Shown: positions 40,917-51,499 of the stretch, one piece after another
How the letters are laid out: every line of letters starts with the position of its first letter
Position numbering within the stretch: position 1 is the first letter of the stretch
Assembly (NCBI GenBank): GCA_951640165.1
Contig: OX621237.1
Span: forward strand, 7,750,001-7,814,000
Direction: 5' to 3'
From: Pseudoips prasinana
Taxonomy: Eukaryota > Arthropoda > Insecta > Lepidoptera > Nolidae
DNA length: 64,000 nucleotides
Translations under genes and position numbers: made by a program
Notes under the pieces: generated by a model
Seen by the model: only the letters and a program-made list of their open reading frames with translations
What the model was told of the DNA's origin: nothing
Database searches by the model: none

Positions 40917-42198
40917 GGTCTTTACCTATGAAATTGCCGTTTTGTATGAAAAAATTTAAACGAATTTTTTTCATGAATTTTTTTATTTGTATTAATCGAA
41001 GTAATCACCCATGCAATCAATGCATCTTTGCCATCGCAGTGGCAGTTTATTGATGCCCTTCTTAAAGAAATCAGCTGGACGGGAGGCAACAAATTCTTCA
41101 AAGGCATTTTGTACTGCCTCTCGGGTATTGAATTTTTTTCCCGCCAAGAAGTTATCCAAATTCTGGAAAAAGTAGTAGCCTGTAGGCGCAAGGTCTGGTG
41201 AGTAGGGCGGATGACGGAGAGCTTCCAACCCCAGTTCTTGCAACTTGGAGACCGTCTGCTGTGCAGTATGAGGTCGCGCGTTGTCGTGCAGGAGCAGCGG
41301 AGACGAGCGATTGACCAATGCTGGTTGGAGATGCGCCAGCTTCTCCATCATTGTGCTCAGTTCTTCACAGTACACATCTGCAGTAATGCTCACCCCGTTT
41401 GGTAAGAAGCTGTGATGAATCACACCGGCGCTAGACCACCAAACAGTGACCATCACTTTTCTAGGGGTAAGTTTTCGTTTAGGGCATTGTTTAGGTGCTG
41501 AACCAGGATCCAACCAACTTGCTGAGCGCTTGCGGTTATCAAACAGAATCCATTTTTCATCGCAGGTAACAATGCGGTTCAAAATTCCTTCATTTGTGTG
41601 TCTGTTGAGCAGTGCAAGGCACGTCTCGACGCGTACTTCGCGCTGGCGATCATTGAGTTCGTGGGGCACCCATTTGTCAAGCTTTTTTACCTTGCCAATT
41701 TGACGCAAATGGACCAATATTGTTTTGACGCTAACGTCGAAAGCTGCTGCTAATTCAGCCGTAGATTGTGTATCATCAGCTTCCACAACCGCCTTTAATT
41801 CGTCATTGTCGACCAAAGTCTTCGGACGACCGCGAGGTTCATTTTTCAGGTCGAAATTTCCAGAACGGAAGCGAGCAAACCAATAACAGGTGGTGCGTTG
41901 GTTTGTAGTGTTAGCTCCGTAAACGTCGTTGATGTTGCGTGCCGCTTGTGCCGCGTTGCTGCCACGACGGTACTCATATTCCATAATTACTCGAATTTTT
42001 AACGTATCCATGATGACGAAAAAGATTGAAATGCGATGAAAATGTAACACTAATCAATAAAGAAATGACTACTTTTGGAAAAAAGAATCCATGTTTTTAA
42101 AATAAAATTAATTTGAAATTAGAATTCTTAGCCAAACAAAAATTATTTTGATTTGAAATGGCCAGTACTGCAGAACGGCAATTTCATAGGTAAAGACC
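40917..42198 (-). mobile_element. Complete mariner transposon, copy 2 (1282 bp)
   Basis: Same terminal repeats as copy 1 and TA duplications at 40915-40916 and 42199-42200. Length is identical to copy 1 and only a few base changes are visible. It lies 34 kb from copy 1 in the opposite orientation. Confidence 0.95.
40992..42011 (-). CDS. Mariner transposase, full length but catalytic D278 replaced by Gly
   Basis: 339 codons from the ATG at 42011, uninterrupted. The DNA-binding region, WVPHEL linker, CDEKW (D151) and HDNARPH (D243) are identical to copy 1. The third catalytic position reads LAPTGYYFF: the codon is GGC where copy 1 has GAC. The D,D34D triad coordinates the two metal ions for strand cleavage, so this protein should bind DNA but not cut it. 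Apart from this change the two proteins are identical from the ATG; one difference lies in the upstream leader. As a binding-competent, cleavage-dead protein it could in principle interfere with the active copy, which is inference only. Confidence 0.95.
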   Translation of the reverse strand: MDTLKIRVIMEYEYRRGSNAAQAARNINDVYGANTTNQRTTCYWFARFRSGNFDLKNEPRGRPKTLVDNDELKAVVEADDTQSTAELAAAFDVSVKTILVHLRQIGKVKKLDKWVPHELNDRQREVRVETCLALLNRHTNEGILNRIVTCDEKWILFDNRKRSASWLDPGSAPKQCPKRKLTPRKVMVTVWWSSAGVIHHSFLPNGVSITADVYCEELSTMMEKLAHLQPALVNRSSPLLLHDNARPHTAQQTVSKLQELGLEALRHPPYSPDLAPTGYYFFQNLDNFLAGKKFNTREAVQNAFEEFVASRPADFFKKGINKLPLRWQRCIDCMGDYFD

Positions 42199-42719
42199 TA
42201 ATATTAACTAATGTTATTTTCCACTATTTAAGATATAATTGCATGGATATTAGATGCATATCCATTGATACCCACCTGAATTCTTAAAAACTTTAGGCAA
42301 TTTTGTACTTAAAGGAGATAATGTTTGTTAAAAGCCCTAAGGCTGCCAGTTTAATTACTTTAATCCTAATTAAAATACTAGACTACCTTGATAGAGTGAG
42401 ATGCTTCAAATAGTAAGATCAGTATTTGTAAACGAATCTCAACCTTATGACGCGGTTCGTAATTCAGATTGGAATAAGATTCCTTTATAAGTACGAAATG
42501 TAAGTTATACTCGATATATCCATCCAGATTTTCTGATACAAAATAATGTTTTAATAAACATACAACCAATTTAAATAATAATATTTTATAACTTTTCTGA
42601 GTTGAAAAAAATTGTAAGAGACTGTATGGGAAGCATTATCTATTGAGTATTGAGTAATTCTTAAAATCAATTCGTAAACAACCATCCAGTACCAAAAATA
42701 TATAAAGTCAAGTTGGTTA
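42199..42719. other. No recognisable feature
   Basis: AT-rich spacer. The frame at 42378-42569 shows no motif. Confidence 0.35.
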
Positions 42720-42990
42720 TTGATCTTAACTGCTAAGCCGGGTCGTGAGTTCGATCTCCACCCAGGACAAATGTTTGTCCTGTTGCCGTAGACAACCGAT
42801 AAACATACACTCATGATGAGCACGATTATAATTATGTTCTGTCTCCGGAGTCCGAGTGAATATTATCCATAATAAGTGTTTAGAAATATGTATGTTTATC
42901 GGTTGTCTACGGCAACAGTATGGGCTTTGCCTAGTTTGGGATCAGATAGTACTGTGTTAGTTGTTCCAAGAAATATTAACCGATCACAAA
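42720..42990 (+). mobile_element. SINE family A relative with a 27-bp inverted self-copy
   Basis: Head remnants 'gttggttattgatcttaact', B box 'gagttcgatctccacccagg', body 'gagtccgagtgaatattatc' and tail 'gctttgcctagtttgggatc'. The segment 42782-42808 is a perfect reverse complement of 42890-42916 (GTATGTTTATCGGTTGTCTA...). It sits where ordinary A copies have no such sequence. Confidence 0.7.
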
Positions 42991-43079
42991 TGAAGCAGGA
43001 TCTCTTTTAATACTCTTAAAATCATTTACGGGGCAACCTAACTTGGATGTATATGCTACGGCTCGCCTGTGTGGGCTGA

Positions 43080-43725
43080 CAGGGCTACAGTACTAGGGTA
43101 AATTACTACAAAGCCAGAGGTTGGCGTTGATATTTCTCTGTAAAGCCTATAGAACAGTAAGCACAGAGGCCCTACCTGTCCTAGCGGGTGTACTTCCGGT
43201 TGATCTTGAAGTTTAGAGACGAGCAGCAATTTGGAAAACGAACTCTTATGATTACGCGACCGTACGAAAAAAAACAGGCTATTTATGCCAATAACGGACT
43301 TAAACGACGAACTACTAAATAAATGGCAATGTAGATGGAATAGCTCAACCAAGGGTCGCCATCTGCACCAGTTCTTTCCGGATGTACGCGAACGGTTAAA
43401 TAAAACTTGGCTAATCATAGACCATTGTGTTGCACAATTCTTACCGGACACGGTAATTTTAAAAGTAAAGTTTAGTTTCAAATTAGTATCCTCACCAATC
43501 TGTCTGTGCTCAACTTCCAGTAACGAATATGAACAAACTGCTCACCACATCCTTTGGGAGTGTGATCTCTGGCAAAATCAGCGTGATATTATGTTAAACA
43601 GCTTGCAACCAATATCTGGAGTAGTTTATTATACGGATCTTGTAGCAACAAGGAACAACTTCCGTGCGTTTAAGCGCTTTTGCCATACCTACTATTGGAA
43701 TCAAATATAACAGCTCACTTAGGAC
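43080..43725 (+). pseudogene. R1/LOA-type LINE, C-terminal fragment
   Basis: The first frame reads LCKAYRTVSTEALPVLAGVL PVDLEV and then a TAG (about 43215). A second frame from about 43285 reads MPITDLNDELLNKWQCRWNS, TKGRHLHQFFPDVRERL, CLCSTSSNEYEQTAHHILWE, CDLWQ and NFRAFKRFCHTYYW. KAYRTVSTEALPVLAG and a cysteine/histidine cluster before the C-terminus are characteristic of LINE proteins with an RNase H-like or zinc-knuckle end. The stop and frame change mark it as dead. The 3' UTR probably runs to about 43845 ('ggctggcttcattgtgtgcc'). Confidence 0.75.
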
Positions 43726-43953
43726 CCTTAAATTGATCCTCGGTGCTATTACAGCTGGCTTCATTGTGTGCCACTGTTGATCCTGGCTTACAGAAGTTGC
43801 AGTGGTGGGTAAGAGGGAGGGACTAGTTCCGTTTATAAAAAAAATGAAGCAGGTTATCAGTTCATGTGATTTTTGTATATATTATATTACTTAGTGAATA
43901 TATATGCATTCATAGAAGTTGATTAATCATTCTTTTAGTATATTTCTAAATTA

Positions 43954-43994
43954 AAGGCTACAATGGAAATAGAACCTATTTCCATTGTAGCCTT
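43954..43994. repeat. Perfect 19-bp hairpin, loop AAC
   Basis: AAGGCTACAATGGAAATAG and its exact reverse complement are separated by three bases. No flanking T-run or element ends. Confidence 0.75.
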
Positions 43995-44504
43995 ACAAAA
44001 GTATCCTCTACTTAACTTTCTTTAAACATGTCATATTAAAATTAAAAAGTATTTAAAAAAATTATGCTTTTGGATTAAAGGATATGCTCGCTGTAACTCT
44101 ATTGCATCAAACTGCATTAAAGTATGAAATCAAGACAGCGACTTTAACCACTCCAAAACAAATAACAATATAAATCTAACGATAATAAGATAAGATAAAA
44201 CACTGCCTCCTAACTGTAAACTCAATTAACAGTTTCTATAAACAACTAAGTGTTTACTACCATTTGAACGTGAAACCAAACACGCAAAGTTATCGTAGGC
44301 AAGGACCTCTGATTACAATTTCCAATTAGTAAGACACAAATAATGGGGTAAGATGCCTTCGCCCACGTAATTGGTTAACGTAGAACACCACGTTACATTT
44401 TAAAAGGGATGGATATAATCGTACCTATGGAGCGTTAATTAATGAATAATAGGAAATCTAAAACAAGGTATAAAAGTTGCATACAGCTATTTATATACTT
44501 GTTC

Positions 44505-44715
44505 TTAGAAGTATACCTGGCCTGTGTGAATGGAACAACCGGAAGGGGGAGACCTCGTCGAACAAACACATGAAAGGACAGGTCAGAAGAACCCTAAACC
44601 AGCGAGCATGTATGAAGAATATAATGACAATAATCGAGGCAAAAGACATGTGCAAAGATCGTGACAAATGGAAATCCGTTGTCTCTTCCTACCCCTCTGG
44701 GAAACAGGCGTGAGT
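44505..44715 (+). pseudogene. RTE-like LINE, C-terminal remnant
   Basis: NGTTGRGRPRRTN in one frame is followed, after a frameshift, by MKGQVRRTLNQRACMKNIMT and KDRDKWKSVVSSYPSGKQA in another. The order GRGRPRRT ... DRxxWR is common at the C-terminus of RTE-like proteins. Short and damaged; clade uncertain. Confidence 0.5.
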
Positions 44716-44764
44716 CTATGTATGTATGTTTTTGTTCTTGTCTGGGTTGTCTTTCATTACTCTC

Positions 44765-45005
44765 ATCATCATGTGCTCATAGGCAGGTGCTCTCACCGAT
44801 CCGTAAGTGATTGGCGAAGTAAGGCCCGCAATCAGTCTGTAGATTGTTGATGCCATAGTGGTTTAATTACAAAGCGTCTCCGTGCTTTGGAGGGCACGGT
44901 AAGCTGTCGGTTCATTAGGCAACAGTCACTAAGCGATGTCAGAGGCCTACTTGAGCGGCTAGAACAACTCTGATACTAGGGTAACCACTGCCCATACGGT
45001 TAGTA
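44765..45005 (-). repeat. Repeat family F, reverse copy
   Basis: 'ggtttaattacaaagcgtct', 'ccgtgctttggagggcacgg' and 'cagaggcctacttgagcgg' are the reversed landmarks of 4736-5010. Diverged. Confidence 0.5.
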
Positions 45006-45059
45006 AGTCATCATGTCGTATTGGTTCATCCTGAAGGTGGCTCAACATTGCTGCGTCTT

Positions 45060-45155
45060 GTGGTGTGTGGTCGTCCATTGCGAACCTTTCTGCCTCAATA
45101 TTGCGTCGGTTCTAAGAGCTATGTGCCCCGCCCACTTAAAGAAACACCGTATCCT
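45060..45155 (-). mobile_element. RTE LINE coding fragment
   Basis: 'gtggtcgtccattgcgaacc' with 'ttctaagagctatgtgcccc' and 'gcccactt' corresponds to 10400-10470 of the RTE element. Under 100 bp remain. Confidence 0.5.
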
Positions 45156-45230
45156 AAGCTAAAATACTGATGCAATGCCTAACAAAATAGGTATCGCAAA
45201 ATATTATAATTTCAGCATCAATAGAGCACA

Positions 45231-45515
45231 TCACGGTCACCGTAGCCTAGTTGGTAGTGCTCCTGCCTACGAAGCTGGTGGTCCTGAGTTCGAATCCCGG
45301 TAAGTGCAAATATTTGTGTGATGAGCACGAATATTTGTTTCTGTGTCATGGATGTTTTCTATATATTTAAGTATTCATCTATCTATATAAGTATGTATTT
45401 CGTCGCCTGGTACCCATAGTACAAGCTTTGCTTAGTTTGGGGCTAGGATGATCTGTGTGACATTGTCCCTAGATATATTATGTCCCTAGATTAGATATTA
45501 TGTCCCTAGATATCA
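45231..45515 (+). mobile_element. SINE family B, best copy
   Basis: Head GTCACCGTAGCCTAGTTGGT, B box GAGTTCGAATCCCGG, body 'gtgatgagcacgaatatttg', tail 'gtacaagctttgcttagttt' and 'aggatgatctgtgtgacatt'. The 3' end carries a small tandem expansion of 'attatgtccctagat' (three units, 45475-45512). Confidence 0.9.
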
Positions 45516-47400
45516 CAACATGACGCAAAGCTTTTATTTAACAGTGGAGCATTTGTGTCAATAAATTTTTTTCTGGCACTCGCCAACCCCTTTAGTTCAG
45601 TTTAAACCCAATCTAACCCACTTTTCTAGTAGCGAAATACATTTTAGTTACGCCCGGGTAAATTTGCTGTGCAATTTGATATGAAAATTATTTAATTGAT
45701 GAATATAAATTGATAAGTTATAGTTCTTTAATGTGTATTTAAAAATATCACATAATTTTATTATATACAGTCATCTGACTGCCTTGTTGATTTCGCTTTT
45801 ACGTGTTCACACACTTATAATAAGATTAGTACCAGTCGAGTCAATAATTGTTATAAGGATTTTTAAGACAAGGAAATATCTCAATTAGCAACCCGAAATC
45901 ATGAAGGGAAGTTACCGCCCCGCGTTATATCATTTTGTCTCCAGCAAGCTCTGCAGGGAAGTGGAACTAATCTTTTTTAACACTTTCTTGTTTCTTCTTG
46001 ATGAAATTCATTGCGAGATCAGAGTAGAAAATTCCCCTCTATCTCCCATCTATTGCTATTGGTCACCATACTCGAAGTTTGGTGAAGGATTTGCATTTAT
46101 ACTGCCAGTAAATTTGTGTATGATACATGCATCCTTCATGTTTTAACTAGGTATACTTTATGTCTAGCAAATTTGGTTATTACAATTGCTAGATATTTAG
46201 AAAAACCCACTGCATTTTCATTTTGTTATCACCCACCAAATGAACTAAATTTAATTAAGTTAATTGAAACAGAAGGCTAATTTAAAAATACAGGATGACC
46301 CCTGATTACGGTACACGGAGGTAAAGTATAGATGTTCAAAAATGTAAACAACAAAACAGGAGGATAACTTCATTTGCCCAAAAATGTGGTTCGAGGTTTA
46401 AGATTTTTTTTAATTACTGATCTTATTGTGTACAAGCTGGTACGTTGCGGAATTCATTAACTCTACAAATCAACCTCACACAAACAATTACACAAAGTAT
46501 AAAACTTGCATTATATACCTCATTTATTCAAAGTGGAATGAAATATAAAAAACTACACGTGTACACGAATTAGATTTCATTTAACGGCATAAACTTATTT
46601 TGACTAATTTTGGTACTAAGGTACTTATTTCTTTTTAATGTGATATTATACTATAAAATTAGTTAGACCATGCAGGTGGCGAGCGCGGAACATCTAATGA
46701 GTATTGTATTCATTTAAACAACTTACACCTGACATCACCTTTATGAAATTTGGACCAAGGCTCCAGGTCCACTAAAGTGAAACAAGCCTGTTATTTAGAG
46801 AACAAAACCCTATGATATAGTGTCGTGATTAGTGTATTTAGTGATTAGTGATAGCACGTATGTAATTTTAAAGAACACGTGAACAAAATGTCTTAAATCC
46901 CCTTAACAAATATGTCTAAGGAAAGTCGGTGGACTGATTCTTAGAATTAATTATGTTTAAGTAGAAGTTTAGGTTAATATAAAATTACTTATTAGTCTCT
47001 AGACTAGATTGTAATACAAATACAGTACTATACTTGTACTTTATTAAATAATTAAATAAAAAAACCGGATGTTTACCTGACCGCTCACTCCTACTGAAAT
47101 ATATTTATTTATTTTCAGTATTTTTATCCATATTTCATTTGAAAACATCTACACTGAACCTGATAAGTGGTACAGCATTTGTACGGAAAATCGCTCCACA
47201 CAATGCCCGTACATTTTCAATTTCATTCGCGTCATTTTTCTCTTTTCAAACCGGATTTCAACGCTACTATTCATTCGTTTGGTCTAGGCTATTTTATTGA
47301 CCAGATAAGTAGATTCTATACGAGCCGATTCGTTAGTGCTTGAAATAATGCTGAAACGGCAGTATGACGTCATTATAGAAGCAAGGTATGCATATTAATA
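45516..47400. other. Featureless except one motif-free frame
   Basis: The plus frame 45901-46146 starts with an ATG but shows no domain, signal or splice context. The remaining sequence is AT-rich with no shared repeats. 'Unknown' is the honest call. Confidence 0.35.
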
Positions 47401-47407
47401 GTGCACC

Positions 47408-47525
47408 TGGCCGAAATTCGTCTAAGAGAAAGGCAGCCAATCTGAGACTTGCCATCTACGCAGGATATATTATAGTACAAGAATGTGTGTACAAAAACAC
47501 GTGTGAACTCTTTAATAGGATATTA
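47408..47525 (+). mobile_element. SINE family I, internal fragment
   Basis: 'ggccgaaattcgtctaagag' and 'tatagtacaagaatgtgtgt' with 'aacacgtgtgaactc' align to 50145-50240 of the better copy. Confidence 0.5.
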
Positions 47526-47954
47526 TAAATGCACATCAGATATCTCATCACCCATCAATTCAATAATGTTCATATCAAATATACTGATTTCACAGCATAT
47601 TTACCTAGGCGTAGCTGAAAATATATTTCGCTTCTAGAAAAGAAAGTAATGTTAGTTTTGGACTGCGACCATACAACGCACGAATCGAGTGAGCGAAGTG
47701 AGAGGCAGCGGCCGGCGAATGCCAGTCTGCTTTTAAATAAATAACGACGTGTCATGAACTTCAGTTGATGTTAAGATTATAATATTTTGCCGTACAATCA
47801 ATGTTATAGCTTAGGATACGGATATTTTTGAAATAAAAAAGAAATATTTTTTGGATTATGGATAAATCTTCCCTCTTTAATTTCCAATTTTTTTTATTTT
47901 TCCTTTCCTATTAAGCGGACCGACAGTTTTACGTACTCTCCTAGGTTAGGGTTG

Positions 47955-48330
47955 CTACTGGGTATTTTTGCAAAACCAGGACCTCATTGTCTGCAGTTAA
48001 ACAAGGTCCCGCTAGACCAATGAGTCAGTTGAGCAAGAATAAAAAGGCAATAGATTTCCTAATTGTAGGAACGCGTACTCACAGTAAGTTTAATCCGTAT
48101 CACCTGGAAGCGATCTCGTCAAGCACGGTTCGCTTTCAGCGTTCATACATCCCACGTACGTGCAGACTCTGGAATGAATTACGTGCTGCGATGTTTCCCC
48201 AGCGTTTAAAAAGAGTATTAATATCACGGTAGGCAGCGGTTTGCTGCCCTGGCACTGCGAATGTCCAAAGCAGCGGTTACCGCTTACCATCAGGTGGGCC
48301 GCTAGCTCGTCTGCTTCCTAAAGCAGTAAA
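47955..48330 (+). mobile_element. Jockey/CR1-like LINE 3' end, copy 2, next to a SINE I head relic
   Basis: Codons HLEAISSSTVRFQRSYIPRT and CRLWNELRAAMFPQRLK form the C-terminus expected of these LINEs. The 3' UTR with 'ggtaggcagcggtttgctgc' and 'ccgcttaccatcaggtgggc' follows, with an A-rich end. Immediately upstream, 'ccaggacctcattgtctgca' and 'ggtcccgctagacc' is a reversed family I tRNA-like head. Confidence 0.75.
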
Positions 48331-48589
48331 AAATGAAGTACAATTCCTAATTTTCCTCGAGAGGGCTCCACCAACGCTAGTATAACCCAAATAGACACAT
48401 CCATATCTCCTGATAAAAGTAAAAATATCTAAATAATAAAGTGTAATCCCGAAATAAAGTAAATACCAAGGCAATAACTCACGTGTTGTTGATTTATGAG
48501 GTTGTGAACATCCTTCATGCACACGATGCAATACACCAAACTTAAGATCGATCGATTCTATTATAACATTGTATACGTAGATGTGAGCA

Positions 48590-48680
48590 ACGCGAGACTG
48601 ACCATTGTGGACTTTCTTGGGGAGGCCTTTGTCCAGCTATGGACTTGTATCGATTATATAATGACGATGATGGTAAAATG
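48590..48680 (+). mobile_element. RTE LINE 3' end fragment
   Basis: 'ttcttggggaggcctttgtc' and 'cagctatggacttgtatcga' with a decayed ATG tail, as at 54430-54490. Confidence 0.55.
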
Positions 48681-49074
48681 TGGAACTTTGTATATTAGGA
48701 TGTTTGTTACTCGATCAGGGATAGCTAATTTGAATGAAATTTGAAATATGTCGCCGCCTAAGCTACCTATAGCAGCTTCGGAATGTCGGGCCCATGGTGT
48801 GCGTCCAAGCGTCCGGCGTCCGCCCCCACGCTCGGGGCCCCATTCGTCACTACTGCACCTCACACTTGTCTACCTAGGGAACGTCTTTGTTGTGTGTGAT
48901 ATTCGACCAACTATTTATAATATACGAAGTTAATACAGTCCACTGCTTATATTGCGTACACCCGTTAAGACCTAAATAGATAGGTACCCTGAATAGGCAG
49001 AAGATACATTACAATGTATTGTTTAGTTTTGATCTAGTTTCATTAGTTAATTTAACAGTATTATCTGCTTAGTA

Positions 49075-49345
49075 CTGCACTTAACTCTTAAGCCGTGGGG
49101 TTCCCGTTCCAGAAAGAAAGCAGGACCACCCCATAGCATCCCGTGGGTATCGTAAAAGGCGACTAAGCGATACACCAGGTAGGCGAGCAGCGGCTGTGTA
49201 CTGGCTACCCAACTGAAGCAACCAACTCGCATGTCAAGCGCGGTGACTACGGCAATTCCATCCAAATGGCAACATTGCGGAAACCTTTGGGGTGGCCTAA
49301 ATCCAGTAGTGGACGTTTTCAGGCTGATGATGATGACGGGACCTA
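49075..49345 (+). mobile_element. LINE 3' UTR, family K, with (GAT)n tail
   Basis: 'agcatcccgtgggtatcgta', 'aaaggcgactaagcgataca', 'ctcgcatgtcaagcgcggtg' and 'ccagtagtggacgttttcag' followed by 'gctgatgatgatgac'. The tail type resembles RTE elements. The frame on the opposite strand is a shadow. Confidence 0.55.
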
Positions 49346-49559
49346 TATAAGAGAGTGACAGCAAGCCAAGTGCACCTGCACTTGGTAGCAGGACATACAG
49401 GTATAATATGTCCTTATACCGAATGTTCTGGGGTAACTTTCACTTTTACATTAAAAGAGTTTGTCAAAGCTTTATTAAGAAAAGATTGTTTTCTACCTCG
49501 TCTTTGCTCAGTGAAGAACTTATTTTTTAAGAGTACGTTCACTGTAAGACTTAATTAAT

Positions 49560-49735
49560 TAATTACGGACCACCTACAAAACATGCAATACACGGAGACA
49601 AAGTATACCCAAACTCAACACAACTGCATATGGGTCACACATAGAATTGTCCTTTACGGAGATTAAACCTGAAACATGTGTATACCGAGGTAGTAGTGAG
49701 GCGACCATCTTAACCACTGTGTCACTCGTCCAGTA
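49560..49735 (-). mobile_element. SINE family C, old copy
   Basis: 'cccaaactcaacacaactgc' and 'tgggtcacacatag' (body) followed by 'gcgaccatcttaaccactgt' and 'gtcactcg' (head). B box lost. Confidence 0.55.
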
Positions 49736-50104
49736 AAACAAAATCAGTAGGTAGTTGCGTCTTAGTAAGTTCTAATAAAAATTAAATTAGATGAGATCTA
49801 AAAAATATATTAATTAAGAGTATTGTTGGACCAAGTTTTGAACAAAACAGGCTTCCACTTTACCCTTGTCAAATTAGGTGTAGGAACATTTTAATTGGGG
49901 CGACTTTAGGACTTCATTGTTCGTCGTCGGTATGATAGTTACCTGCCTACCTATTTTTATGTGTGTTCTAATATATAATTTGAAGTATTAAGTGGAATAT
50001 AATATTTTTCCCATATGTTCCCCATTAATGTCAAATTGACTCCTTAGAATAGCTTTATCCTTCGTATCCAAATTCTATTAATTCATTTCCGGGACATATC
50101 ACAC

Positions 50105-50500
50105 AGCGCCGTCTAGTCCAAACTGATGTCCTCCCGACTGAATTTCGGCCACGGCGGCCAGTTTTAATGGAGACTAGCCCATTGCGCAGGACATATTATA
50201 GTGCACAAGTGTGTGCGCAAACACAGGGGCACTTTCTATTACATCACTCTCATGATCCGATGGGACGCCTAGTGACACGACTGGAGAGAGTTCAGGTACG
50301 GGACCGACGGCTTTACGTGCTTTCCGAGGCACGGGGGTGTAATACCGCCAACTTCCAGACTTCGGGCGGATACTAGAAATTGATTTTTACGGAAAAATCC
50401 CAAAATCACTTTTTGGCCCGACCCGGGATTTGAACCCAGGACCTCATTATCTGCGGTTGAACACGCTACCGCTAGACCTTAGCTCGACGTTAGCTCTTTT
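50105..50500 (-). mobile_element. SINE family I, about 395 bp, complete-looking
   Basis: The minus strand begins AAGGTCTAGCGGTAGCGTGT, with A-box-like bases, a Glu/Asp-like anticodon region and the B box GGGTTCAAATCCCGGG. A long body follows ('gcccgaagtctggaagttgg', 'cactaggcgtcccatcggat', 'ggccgccgtggccgaaattc') ending near 'gaggacat' at about 50130. The tRNA-like part is good enough to be bound by Pol III factors. Attachment to a long body shared with fragments at 47.4, 47.96 and 56.3 kb shows it is a SINE, not a tRNA gene. Confidence 0.75.
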
Positions 50501-50694
50501 TATTCGGTGCTTATATTTTTTTTCTTTTTTTCTATATCTACAAATGGCTTAAAATTCTTTATTCACAGACCAATTCAATATTTTACATAAATAATTATGT
50601 TTGCAAATAGCATTATAATTAATAATTCCTAAAGATATGTCAGCTATTACTATATAAGTAAAAAGTAAATTCAAATTAATTATAATAAATAATA

Positions 50695-50895
50695 ATATCC
50701 TGGGACATTATTCACACGCGACGCGACCATCTGATCCCAAACTAAGCAGAGCTTGTTCCTGGGTGGGAATCGTCATTGTTAGGTCTGTCAGTTGTATGTA
50801 TATATTTACAAAAAGAAGTATATAAGTATTTATCCGTTGTCTAGTATTCATAGTGCAAGCTTTGCTTAGTAAATGCTGGATGGCGCTATGTGATA
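50695..50895. mobile_element. Two SINE tails in opposite orientations
   Basis: 50697-50755 is a minus family A tail ('ccatctgatcccaaactaag'). 50830-50895 is a plus variant G tail ('gtgcaagctttgcttagtaa', 'gctggatggcgctatgtgat'). The material between is a scrambled B-box relic. Confidence 0.6.
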
Positions 50896-51353
50896 TGACC
50901 AGAATATTTATTTTAAGTAAAAAATATAGGTATAATCGATTTTCTTTTAGACAACTGATTGAATGTAATTCTTCAAAAGAGAATTGTGAGTGACAAAAAC
51001 AGTCTTTGGGGACTGCCGATAGAAGTGAAAAATAAGTTACTTGTAAATTTGTATCGTCTAGCTTTTAGATTATTTATTATTTAAAATAATAATAAGTTTC
51101 GTATCGGGGGTATATCTATGTACATTTATATACAGTATACACTATAACTCCTGGGAATCGTGCGGAGACGATGAAGCGGAGACGAGTTTCACTTTCACGC
51201 GTTTTTTTTCACGTAAAAAGTGCTTATCACGCCTAAAGAAATAATCACTTGAAAAAAAAAATCTGAACGTAAATTATACTCTTGATATTTTTTTCATTGC
51301 CATATTGGTTTGATGATGGAAAAAAACTGTATTATCTTTTTTTATCTTTTCAG

Positions 51354-51416
51354 GTAATATTTTGTTGATATTACTACAATGAATAATTACATTATTCTTC
51401 TTCACATCGCATCAAG
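51354..51416 (+). CDS. Candidate first coding exon of a host gene
   Basis: A strong acceptor (pyrimidine run TTTTTTTATCTTTTCAG, ending 51353) is followed by 25 nt of leader, an ATG at 51379 and the codons MNNYIILLHIAS. A near-consensus donor AAG|GTAAGATA follows at 51417. The short hydrophobic run after the initiator would suit the start of a signal peptide or membrane anchor. Only 38 nt are coding, so the protein cannot be identified, and no next exon was recognised downstream. Phase at the donor is 2. Supporting it: acceptor, ATG and donor all occur together in a stretch with no transposon match. Confidence 0.35.
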
Positions 51417-51499
51417 GTAAGATATATTATTATATTTTACATAATTTACTTTAACTTTCTATGTTGTAAGATAAAAGAGAGCATATGAATAATTTTTAA

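Noticed and set aside
50420..50500. tRNA gene on the minus strand (good A-like and B boxes)
   Set aside because: The tRNA-like part continues into a 300-bp body shared with fragments at 47.4, 48.0 and 56.3 kb, and the stems are imperfect, so it is a SINE head.
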